Of a DNA stretch of 15,847 nucleotides, positions 7,069 through 13,480 are shown piece by piece. A model generated the notes under the pieces. The model made no database searches. It was not told the DNA's origin and saw nothing but the letters and a program-made list of their open reading frames with translations. Source of the stretch: Candidatus Rokuibacteriota bacterium. GTDB lineage: Bacteria > Methylomirabilota > Methylomirabilia > Rokubacteriales > CSP1-6. Position numbers and translations under genes: made by a program. How positions within the stretch are numbered: the stretch's first letter is position 1; every line of letters begins with the position of its first letter. Where the stretch lies: the NCBI GenBank assembly GCA_016177555.1, contig JACOVB010000366.1, forward strand, positions 1 through 15,847. The letters run 5' to 3'.

Positions 7069-7239
7069 ATGCGGAAAAACTCCGCAGGCCGACCCCGGTG
7101 GCTCGCGGCGCTCGCCCTGACGGGCACGCTCATCCTGCCGGCGGCCGCGACCGGGCATGCCATCGTGCTCGAATCCTTCCCCGCCCACGACGCCGCGCTC
7201 CTCGCGCCGCCGGGCCGCGTCGTGCTCCGCTTCAGTTGA
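7069..7239 (+). pseudogene. copC: N-terminal stub of CopC/YobA-type copper resistance protein
   Basis: A 56-codon ORF starting at ATG 7069, five bases after the GNAT stop. It has a charged start (MRKNSAGRPR), a hydrophobic core (WLAALALTGTLILPAAA) and then GHAIVLESFPAHDAALLAPP, ending LRFS before TGA. This matches the signal peptide and first beta strands of periplasmic CopC proteins, whose mature N-terminus usually begins with a copper-binding His; here H30 would be that residue. Intact CopC domains run about 100 residues after the signal peptide, so the remainder, including the second metal-binding region, is missing. No continuation is seen before the next gene at 7276. I read it as a deletion remnant, not a functional peptide. 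Confidence 0.72.
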
Positions 7240-7275
7240 TCGGAGCCATCCTTCTCTCTTACCGGGAGGCCTGAC

Positions 7276-8385
7276 GTGATCACCGGATTCGCGACGGCTG
7301 AAGGAACGGCGGCCTATCGGGCGGGCCTGGGCGCGGCGGCGGCGCCGGAGCACTTCCGCTCGTGGCGCGGGCTCACCCTGTCCTCCGTGGGCATCGGCAC
7401 CTATCTCGGTGCCGAGGACGACGCCACCGACCGCTCGTACCGAGAGGCGGTGACGCGCGCCGTCGCGGTCGGGATCAACGTGGTGGACTCCGCCGTGAAC
7501 TACCGCTACCAGCGGAGCGAGCGGGCCGTGGGTGTGGCGCTGCGCGACGTGATCGCCTCGGGTGGCGTGACGCGCGACCAGGTGGTGCTGGCGACAAAGG
7601 GGGGCTTCGTCCCCTTCGACAGTGCCATGCCGCCCAATCCCGGCGCCTATCTCGCCGAGACCTACATCGGTCCCGGCATCCTGCGCCCGGAGGACCTGGT
7701 GGGCGGCTGCCACTGCCTCACCCCGCGCTACCTCGCCGACCAGCTCGACCGGAGCCGGGCCAACCTCGGCGTGGAGACCATCGACGTCTACTATCTTCAC
7801 AACCCGGAGATGCAGCTCTCGGCCGTGGATCGCCCCACCTTCAGGACCCGGATGCGCGCCGCCTTCGAGTTCCTCGAGGGCGCCGTGGGCGACGGGAAGA
7901 TCCGCGTGTTCGGGACCGCCACGTGGAACGGATTTCGTCAGCCGCCCGCGGCGCCTGACTACCTCTCGCTCGAGGATCTGGCGCTCCTGGCCGCCGAGGT
8001 GGCAGGCGAGGCGCACCATTTCCGGGTGATCCAGCTCCCGTATAACCTCGCCATGACCGAGGCCTTCACCACGGCCAACCAGCGCGCGGGCGGGGACACG
8101 GTGACGCTCCTGGCGGTGGCCCAGCGCCTCGGCATCTATATCATGAGCTCGGCCTCGATCTACCAGGGCCAGCTTGCCCGCGGGCTGCCGGAGGTCGTGG
8201 GCCGGTTCCTGCCGGGGCTCGACACCGACGCCCAGCGCGCGCTCCAGTTCGTGCGCTCCACTCCCGGCATCGGGACCGCGCTCGTGGGCATGAAAGGCGT
8301 CGCGCACGTGGAGGAGAACGGGCGGCTGGTCGCCGTGCCTCCCGTGCCGTGGCCCGAGTTCAGGAAGCTGTTCCAGGAGGCGTGA
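7276..8385 (+). CDS. Aldo/keto reductase
   Basis: Aldo/keto reductase of 369 residues, with a (beta/alpha)8 barrel expected. The full catalytic tetrad is visible: D71 and Y76 in VVDSAVNYRYQRSE, K108 in LATKGG, and H175 in VYYLHNPEM. GTATWNGF near residue 214 is the usual strand-6 region. The C-terminus has the TPGIGTALVGMK segment (332-343), where these enzymes hold the NADPH phosphate. It reduces carbonyls to alcohols, or the reverse; the substrate is not assignable. An insert between the lysine and histidine (about 110-150, containing CHC at 145-147) is longer than in compact family members. The start is GTG 7276, with GGGAGG at 7264-7269 six bases upstream. It is preceded by the CopC stub and followed by a gap containing a candidate promoter. 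Confidence 0.9.
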   Translation: MITGFATAEGTAAYRAGLGAAAAPEHFRSWRGLTLSSVGIGTYLGAEDDATDRSYREAVTRAVAVGINVVDSAVNYRYQRSERAVGVALRDVIASGGVTRDQVVLATKGGFVPFDSAMPPNPGAYLAETYIGPGILRPEDLVGGCHCLTPRYLADQLDRSRANLGVETIDVYYLHNPEMQLSAVDRPTFRTRMRAAFEFLEGAVGDGKIRVFGTATWNGFRQPPAAPDYLSLEDLALLAAEVAGEAHHFRVIQLPYNLAMTEAFTTANQRAGGDTVTLLAVAQRLGIYIMSSASIYQGQLARGLPEVVGRFLPGLDTDAQRALQFVRSTPGIGTALVGMKGVAHVEENGRLVAVPPVPWPEFRKLFQEA

Positions 8386-8400
8386 CGCCGAGGCGAGTCC

Positions 8401-8429
8401 TTGAAATCTCCGGAGTTGTCGGCTACGGT
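8401..8429 (+). promoter_or_regulatory. Candidate promoter ahead of the methylmalonyl-CoA epimerase gene
   Basis: TTGAAA (8401-8406) is followed by exactly 17 bases and TACGGT (8424-8429), which keeps the conserved T-A-n-n-n-T of the -10 element. Transcription would begin about 8436-8438, at or next to a GTG in frame with the epimerase, so the message could be leaderless. Confidence 0.4.
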
Positions 8430-8452
8430 GATGCGACGTGCTTCGACTGGCA

Positions 8453-9214
8453 ATGGTCACCAAGATCCATCACGTCGGGATTGTCGTCGAGCGGCTCGAT
8501 CGCGCCTATGGCTTCTGGCGCGACACCCTGGGGCTGCCGCTCGTCCGTCAGGCCGAGATCCCCGACCAGGGCGTGCGGGCCGCGCTCCTGGCCGCCGGCG
8601 AGAGCGAGATCGAGCTGCTCGAGCCCATGACGCCGGACAGCGGCGTGGCTCGCTTCCTGGCCAGGCGCGGGGAAGGGCTCCACCACGTCTGCTTCGAGAC
8701 GCCGGACGTGGACGCGGCGCTGGGCGGGCTCCGGGCGGAGGGCGTGCCGCTCCTCGATGAGCGCTCCCGCCAGGGGCTCGCGGGACGGATCGCGTTCCTC
8801 AGCCCGAAGGCGTGCCATGGCGTGCTGGTGGAGCTGGCCACGCCGCCGCAGGGCAACCAGTCCCAGGACTCGCCCGTCCGTCTCAAGCGGCTCGTCATCG
8901 GCTGCCGCGAGCCCGCCGCCGCCGCGCGAAGCTACCAGCGTCTCTTCGGGCTGCCCGAGGTCGCCATCAACGGCGGCGCGCGCTGCATGCTCGGCTGGGA
9001 GGGCGGCGGCACGATCCTCATGGTGCCGGCGGCCGAGGTGGGGGACGTGGAGGGCATGGTGGCGCTGTCCATGGTGGCTCCGGAGATGGCGCCCCTGGCG
9101 GAGCGGCTGCGGCGCGCGGCAGCCGCCATGCTGGTGGGAGCCGCCGAGGTGAGCGTTGAGCCGCGCTCGTCCAACGGCGTCCACCTCCACATCAGCCGCT
9201 ACCACTTCCCCTGA
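8453..9214 (+). CDS. mce: Methylmalonyl-CoA epimerase-like VOC protein with extra C-terminal VOC-like domain
   Basis: From ATG 8453 the protein has 253 residues. Residues 1-135 match methylmalonyl-CoA epimerase, which interconverts (R)- and (S)-methylmalonyl-CoA in propionate, odd-chain and branched-chain catabolism. The metal-ligand positions are H7 (KIHHVGIVV), E54 (EIELLEP), H77/H78 (GEGLHHVCFE) and E127 (HGVLVELA); the usual epimerase Gln is Glu here. Epimerases are usually about 135-150 residues. The extra 120 residues begin LKRLVIGCREPAAAARSYQR (144-163) and resemble the start of another VOC module, but I see no metal ligands in it. An alternative GTG start at 8438 would add five residues (MLRLA). 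Neither start has a clear ribosome binding site, and the GTG fits a leaderless transcript from the promoter candidate upstream. Confidence 0.82.
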   Translation: MVTKIHHVGIVVERLDRAYGFWRDTLGLPLVRQAEIPDQGVRAALLAAGESEIELLEPMTPDSGVARFLARRGEGLHHVCFETPDVDAALGGLRAEGVPLLDERSRQGLAGRIAFLSPKACHGVLVELATPPQGNQSQDSPVRLKRLVIGCREPAAAARSYQRLFGLPEVAINGGARCMLGWEGGGTILMVPAAEVGDVEGMVALSMVAPEMAPLAERLRRAAAAMLVGAAEVSVEPRSSNGVHLHISRYHFP

Positions 9215-9256
9215 GCCCTTCCACGCTCCGGGCGCTCGACGCAGGAGCTGTCCGTC

Positions 9257-9319
9257 ATGAGACTCAGGGAAGTGGACGGCCGCATCGTCGCCCTCGGCCA
9301 CCTGGATCCGGCGCGCTGA
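9257..9319 (+). CDS. Possible 20-residue peptide or gene stub
   Basis: ATG 9257 has AGGAG at 9243-9247, nine bases upstream, and reads MRLREVDGRIVALGHLDPAR before TGA at 9317-9319. It lies between the epimerase stop and the MFS start. I cannot identify it. The good ribosome binding site and protein-like start suggest either the 5' remnant of a lost gene, like the other stubs here, or a short leader peptide for the MFS gene 25 bases on. Chance is a real possibility at this length. Confidence 0.25.
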   Translation: MRLREVDGRIVALGHLDPAR

Positions 9320-9344
9320 GGCGGGGCGGGCGCGTCCCCCGCTC

Positions 9345-10601
9345 ATGACGGGGACCGGCGGCGGGCATCGCGGCCACACCCTCTGGCTCGCCGGCATCTG
9401 CATGGCCCGCGCCGGGAGTTCGGTCATGTCCATGGCCTACCCCGCGGTGCTGGCCTCGGTCCAGGAGGAGTGGGGGCTCTCCTTCACGGCGGCGGGCACC
9501 ATCAACTCGGCCACCCAGGCCGGGACGGCGCTGTCCCTCGTGGTGCTGTCCGTCCTGGCGGACTACCTGGGTCCGCGGGCGGTGTTCCTCGGCTCGGCTG
9601 TCCTCGCCGCCGTCACGTCCTTCCTCATCCCGACTTTCGCCCATGGTCATGCGTCGGCCGTGGTGCTCTTTTTCCTCTCGGCCGTCGCGATCGCGGGGAC
9701 CTACACTCCGGGCGTGATGCTGATCGCGGCCCGCTTCGAGCCCGCCCGGCGTGGCGGGGCTGTCGGCTGGTTCCTCGCCTCCTCGTCGGTGGGGTATGTG
9801 CTGGCCCTGGCCATCGGCGGACTCGTCGTCGCGCGTGCCGGCTGGCGCGCGGCGCTCTTCGTCCTGGCGCTGGGGCCCGTCGGGTGCCTGCTGCTGTCCC
9901 TCGTCCTGTTCCGAGGGCGCCCGGAGCGCGGCGCCGTTCCCTCCAGCCGCTTCACCTGGGACACGGGGCTCGGGGGCAACCGCGCGGCGCAGCTCATGAT
10001 CGCCGGCTATGTCTTCCACTCGTGGGAGCTCCTGGGCATGTGGGCCTGGACCCCGGCGTTCATGACGGCCGTCCTCGTGGCCCACGGGACGGCCCCCACG
10101 CCGGCGGCCGGGCTCGGGGCCGGGCTCACGGCGCTCTTCCACGTGATGGGCATCGCCGCCTCGAGCACCGGCGGATGGCTCTCGGACCGGTGGGGGCGCA
10201 CGGCCGTGATCGCCGGCATGATGATCGTGAGCAGCGCCTGCTCGTTCAGCTTCGGCTGGCTGCTTGGCGCTCCGTTCGCGCTGGTTCTCGTGGCCGGATG
10301 TCTCTACGGTTTCTCGGCGCTCGGCGATTCGCCCGTCTACTCCACCGGGATCACCGAGACCGTGCCGCCCGCGCGGCTCGGCTCGGTGCTGGCCATCCGG
10401 TCTCTCCTGGGCTTCGGCGCCGGCGCCATCGCGCCCAGCGTCTTCGGCATGGTGCTCGACCTCTACCAGGACCGGACCGCGGTGGCGGGTTGGGGCTGGG
10501 GCTTCTCGGTACTGGGCATCGGCGGCGTCCTGGGGCTCGCGAGCATCCTCTGGTTGCGCGCCCTCCCCGAGGCGCGGCGGCTGGCGGGGGGCAAGCGGTG
10601 A
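9345..10601 (+). CDS. MFS transporter
   Basis: Major facilitator superfamily carrier of 418 residues, the usual size for twelve membrane helices. Hydrophobic segments alternate with short loops throughout. The signature loop between helices 2 and 3 reads LADYLGPRAVFLG (about 64-76), matching motif A (D-x-x-G-x-R). In the second half, GGWLSDRWGRTAVIAG (about 275-290) is the equivalent loop between helices 8 and 9. It is a proton- or ion-coupled carrier in the inner membrane; the substrate is not readable. ATG 9345 is used. Met20 (MARAGSSVMS) is an alternative, because only a weak GGGCGGG lies upstream of 9345 and helix 1 begins near residue 12. The next gene on the same strand starts 31 bases downstream. 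Confidence 0.88.
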   Translation: MTGTGGGHRGHTLWLAGICMARAGSSVMSMAYPAVLASVQEEWGLSFTAAGTINSATQAGTALSLVVLSVLADYLGPRAVFLGSAVLAAVTSFLIPTFAHGHASAVVLFFLSAVAIAGTYTPGVMLIAARFEPARRGGAVGWFLASSSVGYVLALAIGGLVVARAGWRAALFVLALGPVGCLLLSLVLFRGRPERGAVPSSRFTWDTGLGGNRAAQLMIAGYVFHSWELLGMWAWTPAFMTAVLVAHGTAPTPAAGLGAGLTALFHVMGIAASSTGGWLSDRWGRTAVIAGMMIVSSACSFSFGWLLGAPFALVLVAGCLYGFSALGDSPVYSTGITETVPPARLGSVLAIRSLLGFGAGAIAPSVFGMVLDLYQDRTAVAGWGWGFSVLGIGGVLGLASILWLRALPEARRLAGGKR

Positions 10602-10632
10602 GCAGCGAACCCGTGCGGGAGGCGGCAAGACA

Positions 10633-11073
10633 ATGGCGACCATTATGCCCAGGTCTGGCCGTAGCCAGCCCGGCCGCGTGAGAGGAATCGGGCCGGGGCG
10701 CAAGACACGCCGGACCCTCGAGCGCGGCGGGACGGGGCCGGCCGGCGAGCTGAACACCCAGCTGGGCTCCTGGCCGCGCGTGAAGATCACGCCCATGTTC
10801 GGACGCTGGGGCTACTTCGTCGGGCCCCAGCTCTTCGCCTGCTTCCCCCTTCGCGCCAAGGACACTGACCTCTGGATCCGGCTGACGCCCGAGGATCAAC
10901 GGCGGGCGCTCCAGGTGCCGGGCGTCGTACCCCACCGCCGCTTCGCGGCACGCGGGTGGGTCGAGTGCCACGTGGAGACGTCGCGGGATGTGGGGAAGGC
11001 GATTCGCTGGCTGAGGCGGAGCTACGAGGCGGTGAAGCAGGATCTCGAGCGAAAGGAGCGGAAGACGACGTGA
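10633..11073 (+). CDS. TfoX N-terminal-domain-like protein
   Basis: A 146-residue protein. The first ~40 residues are basic and low in complexity (SQPGRVRGIGPGRKTRRTLE). The rest, from about residue 47, looks like the TfoX/Sxy N-terminal or YjbR-like fold: VKITPMFGRWGYFVGPQLFAC (50-70) corresponds to the common MFGG-x-G-x-Y segment, DLWIRLTPEDQRRAL (79-93) follows, and a helical tail KAIRWLRRSYEAVKQDLERK closes it. TfoX regulates competence in gammaproteobacteria, but stand-alone N-terminal domains are widespread with no fixed role, so no function is claimed. GGGAGG (10617-10622) lies ten bases before ATG 10633; ATG 10645 is an alternative. It may be cotranscribed with the MFS gene 31 bases upstream. 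Its stop lies 17 bases from the breakpoint of the convergent BT1 stub. Confidence 0.7.
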   Translation: MATIMPRSGRSQPGRVRGIGPGRKTRRTLERGGTGPAGELNTQLGSWPRVKITPMFGRWGYFVGPQLFACFPLRAKDTDLWIRLTPEDQRRALQVPGVVPHRRFAARGWVECHVETSRDVGKAIRWLRRSYEAVKQDLERKERKTT

Positions 11074-11090
11074 AGGGTGTCAACGAGGCA

Positions 11091-11228
11091 GATGGTGATG
11101 GTCTGGTTGGGGAGCGACCATATCCCCTGGGCGACGGAGACGACCCCGAAGAGCGCCGCCAGCCGCCGGGCCTCGGGCGCATGGAACGCGAAGAGGCGGC
11201 GCCGGCCCTCCTGGCGGGGCGGAGCCAT
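11091..11228 (-). pseudogene. N-terminal stub of a second BT1-family (folate/biopterin-type) transporter
   Basis: Minus-strand ATG 11228 opens a frame reading MAPPRQEGRRRLFAFHAPEA and continuing into RRLAALFGVVSVAQGIWSLP and NQTITI. Aligned by eye with residues 9-42 of the adjacent intact BT1 carrier, 20 of 34 positions are identical, including LPNQTITI exactly. Resemblance is clear at DNA level too. After NQTITI (codon 11091-11093) the similarity stops abruptly; the frame runs on into the convergent TfoX-like gene as unrelated sequence. It begins only eight bases after the stop of the intact gene. This is the first membrane helix of a tandem paralogue whose remaining ~90% has been deleted. 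Confidence 0.75.
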
Positions 11229-11235
11229 CAGTCCC

Positions 11236-12504
11236 TCATGTCTCGATCGGGCCCGCGGCGCTCGCCGCGGCCTCGGCGCGCGCCTGCGCCTCGATCCGCT
11301 CCACCTTGACCAGAGGGACGAGGGGGAAGGCGAGGAGCGTCATCGCCGCCGAGATGAGCACCAGCGGCGTGTAGCCGAGCCAGTCGTAGAGGTAGCCGCC
11401 CACGACCTGCGAGCCCTGGGCGCCGCCATTGAAGACCGACATGAGCAACGCGAAGAACGTGCCCTCCACGCGGCGCGGGCAGGCCTTGGCGGCGAGGTCG
11501 AGGAAGGCGAGCTGGGTGATCATGCCGATGCAGCCGACCACGGTGTCGATGATGATGGCGGAGGTGGCATCACGATAGACGAGGTAGGCCAGCGTCCCGA
11601 CCAGACCCGCGCCGATCGCGTAGTTGATCAGCCACTTGAGCGGCATCCGCCGGGAGAGCGGCGCGTAGACCAGGGCACCCACGACGGCGGCCGCCGAGCC
11701 CAGCGAGCCCAGGATCCCGATGAACTGCTGGCTGAACTTGAGCGTGTCCGTCTGGTAGTAGACGAGCGCCGGCCCGAAGGACGGACTGAAGGTCCAGAAG
11801 AGGATGAACCCCGCGACGACCCAGATCTCGCGCTCCGCGACGGCCTCGCGGATGGCGCGGAGCGTCTCGCGAAAGGCCGCCCTGTCGGTACGGGTGGCCG
11901 CCTCCTTGATGAAGAGCGCGGCCATGAGGAACGAGACCAGCGGGAAGCACCCCGCCAGGAGGAAGGCGCTGCGCAGGTTCCGCATCTCCGCGAGCCGGCC
12001 GCCGATGACGCCGACCAGGATGGAGGCCCCGTAGATACAGGCCCACTGCACAGCCTGGAAGGCCCCGGTGAGCCCCAGCCGCTTGCCGTTCTCCACCATG
12101 AGCGCGTCGGTCAGCACGTCGGTGAAGGCCAGCCCGAGGCCCATCACCGTGAAGAGCCCCGCCAGCCACCAGTACGGCCGCTCCGTCATGAGCCCCAGCG
12201 CGAGCCCCGCCGAGGCCGCCAGCGCCGACATCAGGAGGAAGTAGCTCTTCCGCCGGCGGCCGAAGAGCGGCACGAAGTCCGAGAGGAGCCCGTACACGGG
12301 CTTGATCAGCCACGGGACCGTGCTGATGGTGAAGAAGGTCGCCACCTGTCCGGCCGAGAACCCCAGGTCCTTGAAGACGATGGTGATCGTCTGGTTGGGC
12401 AGGTACCACATCCCCTGGGAAAAGTAGACGATCCCGAAGAGGAGGGCGAGCCGCTGGGCGTCCGCGGTCTGGAACGGATGGAGGCGCTGGAGCCCGCTCA
12501 GCAT
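11236..12504 (-). CDS. BT1-family / folate-biopterin-type MFS transporter
   Basis: Membrane carrier of 422 residues with about twelve hydrophobic segments. The N-terminus (FGIVYFSQGMWYLPNQTITI, 23-42) and the block VPWLIKPVYGLLSDFVPLFG (63-82) followed by RRRKSYF are typical of the BT1/folate-biopterin transporter branch of the MFS, known from trypanosomatids, plants and cyanobacteria. The substrate could be folates or pterins, but bacterial members are mostly untested. The C-terminal tail (ERIEAQARAEAAASAA) is soluble and Ala/Glu-rich. I place the start at ATG 12504; a TTG fifteen bases upstream would add MYSAG but would overlap the -10 element. No Shine-Dalgarno precedes the ATG, which fits a leaderless transcript from the TATAGT at 12511-12516. 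Its stop is followed eight bases later by the stub of a second copy. Confidence 0.85.
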   Translation of the reverse strand: MLSGLQRLHPFQTADAQRLALLFGIVYFSQGMWYLPNQTITIVFKDLGFSAGQVATFFTISTVPWLIKPVYGLLSDFVPLFGRRRKSYFLLMSALAASAGLALGLMTERPYWWLAGLFTVMGLGLAFTDVLTDALMVENGKRLGLTGAFQAVQWACIYGASILVGVIGGRLAEMRNLRSAFLLAGCFPLVSFLMAALFIKEAATRTDRAAFRETLRAIREAVAEREIWVVAGFILFWTFSPSFGPALVYYQTDTLKFSQQFIGILGSLGSAAAVVGALVYAPLSRRMPLKWLINYAIGAGLVGTLAYLVYRDATSAIIIDTVVGCIGMITQLAFLDLAAKACPRRVEGTFFALLMSVFNGGAQGSQVVGGYLYDWLGYTPLVLISAAMTLLAFPLVPLVKVERIEAQARAEAAASAAGPIET

Positions 12505-12510
12505 CCCAGC

Positions 12511-12516
12511 ACTATA
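12511..12516 (-). promoter_or_regulatory. Candidate -10 element for a leaderless BT1 transporter message
   Basis: On the minus strand TATAGT matches five of six bases of the -10 consensus and ends six bases before ATG 12504. Transcription would therefore start at or within a base or two of the A of the start codon. No good -35 is seen at 16-18 bases. Confidence 0.5.
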
Positions 12517-12541
12517 CAACGTGTGCTAGGCTTGGGCCTTG

Positions 12542-12664
12542 ATGCGCGACATGAAGCCCTCCGTCTGCCCTCGCGACCGCCCTGGCCAGTGCTCTCTCTT
12601 CGTGTCGGTGGAGAGCGGGCGCCTCACCTCGAACCTGATCGAGGTGACCACGGTTGTCCTCTGA
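12542..12664 (+). pseudogene. Short ORF resembling the N-terminus of a molybdopterin oxidoreductase; overlaps the oxygenase start
   Basis: A 40-codon ORF from ATG 12542 begins MRDMKPSVCPRDRPGQCSLF and continues VSVESGRL. This resembles the N-terminal 4Fe-4S segment of molybdopterin oxidoreductases, which commonly read like SVCPxDCPDxCSLxVxVExGR. C9 and C17 are kept, but the middle cysteine is Arg13. After about codon 28 the likeness ends, and the frame runs 13 more codons to TGA 12662-12664, overlapping the TTG start of the oxygenase by 11 bases. I read it as a stub of a deleted oxidoreductase whose transcription and translation may now feed the oxygenase. The match is by eye over about 24 residues. 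Confidence 0.5.
12641..12647 (+). promoter_or_regulatory. Ribosome binding site deciding a TTG start
   Basis: GAGGTGA is a seven-base perfect complement to the 16S anti-Shine-Dalgarno (UCACCUC). It lies six bases before TTG 12654. An in-frame TGA at 12645-12647 rules out any earlier start; GTG 12702 is the next option but has no comparable site. Confidence 0.72.
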
Positions 12665-13466
12665 CGCCGCCTCCGCCCCACCGTCCCTCGCGGCCGCGGT
12701 CGTGGCCGCCATCGAGCGGGCGCTCGCCGTGCTTCCCGTCGAGGCGCTCGAGCGGCAGTACTGGGAGCAGGACGAGTTCCTCTTCATCCCGGACGCCGTG
12801 CCTCGAGAGACCGTGGCCCGTCTCCTGGAGGACGTCGAGCGCCTGGAGCCCGGGCTCAACCGGAACTACATCCCGCGCCACAAGAAGGGGGGGAGCGTGA
12901 GTCACTTCGCCATCGCCGATGGCGGGCCCGCGCTGCTGGCCTTCTACCGGTCCGAGGCCTTCCGGCGCTTCCTCGGCCGGCTGGTCCGGGCCGACCTCAC
13001 GCTCTGCCCGGACGACGATCCCCACGCCTGCGCCCTGTACTTCTACACGGCGGCCGGGGACCACATGGGCTACCACTACGACACCTCCTATTACAAGGGG
13101 GCGCGCTACACGGTCCTCGTGGGCCTCGTGCAGGACTCCGCGAGCCGTCTCCTCTGCCGGCTCCACACGCGCCAGCCGGGACGCGCCCCGCGTGACCTGG
13201 CCGTCGCCACGACGCCCGGCTCCATGGTCATCTTCAACGGCGACAAGGTGTACCACGGCGTGAGTCCCTCGCAGGCCGGCGACCGGCGCGTCGTGCTGAC
13301 GCTCGAGTACGTGACGAGCCAGGAGATGGGCCGGGCGACGAAGCTCTTCTCGGACCTCAAGGATGCTTTCGCCTACTTCGGCGTGCGGGCGCTGTGGCAG
13401 GGCCGCCGCCGCGCGCGCCGGCGTACCGGCATCGTGTCGAGTCACACATCCGACGCGACGTCCTGA
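12654..13466 (+). CDS. 2-oxoglutarate/Fe(II)-dependent oxygenase-like protein
   Basis: From TTG 12654 the protein has 270 residues and a double-stranded beta-helix pattern of the 2OG-Fe(II) oxygenase superfamily. The iron triad is visible: H141 and D143 (MGYHYDTSYY) and H201 (DKVYHGVSP). R211 or R212 (GDRRVVLTLEY) is in the usual place to bind the 2-oxoglutarate carboxylate. An Asp, not Ala or Gly, follows the first His, so it is an oxygenase type and not a halogenase. The segment QYWEQDEFLFIPDAVP near 35-50 resembles phytanoyl-CoA-dioxygenase-like N-termini. The substrate is unknown. The C-terminus is strongly basic (QGRRRARRRTG). It overlaps a short upstream ORF by 11 bases and precedes the malate synthase remnant by 14, so coupled expression is likely. 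Confidence 0.78.
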   Translation: MSSDAASAPPSLAAAVVAAIERALAVLPVEALERQYWEQDEFLFIPDAVPRETVARLLEDVERLEPGLNRNYIPRHKKGGSVSHFAIADGGPALLAFYRSEAFRRFLGRLVRADLTLCPDDDPHACALYFYTAAGDHMGYHYDTSYYKGARYTVLVGLVQDSASRLLCRLHTRQPGRAPRDLAVATTPGSMVIFNGDKVYHGVSPSQAGDRRVVLTLEYVTSQEMGRATKLFSDLKDAFAYFGVRALWQGRRRARRRTGIVSSHTSDATS

Positions 13467-13480
13467 GAAAGGGCACAGCG

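Noticed and set aside
7060..8463. Long minus-strand open frame opposite the aldo/keto reductase
   Set aside because: It lies wholly antisense to an enzyme with an intact catalytic tetrad and shows no domain of its own.
9264..10796. Long minus-strand open frame opposite the MFS gene
   Set aside because: Composition is low-complexity (Arg, Gly, His, Asp, Glu) and no motif is visible. The plus strand encodes a convincing MFS carrier.
12505..12519. TTG start for the BT1 carrier at 12519
   Set aside because: It would lie upstream of, and its first codons would include, the TATAGT -10 element. ATG 12504 fits better.
11077..12900. Long plus-strand open frame of about 600 codons opposite the BT1 carrier
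   Set aside because: It is antisense to a clear membrane protein and its translation is rich in Arg, Glu, Asp, His and Gly without any domain. This is expected shadow coding in high-GC DNA.
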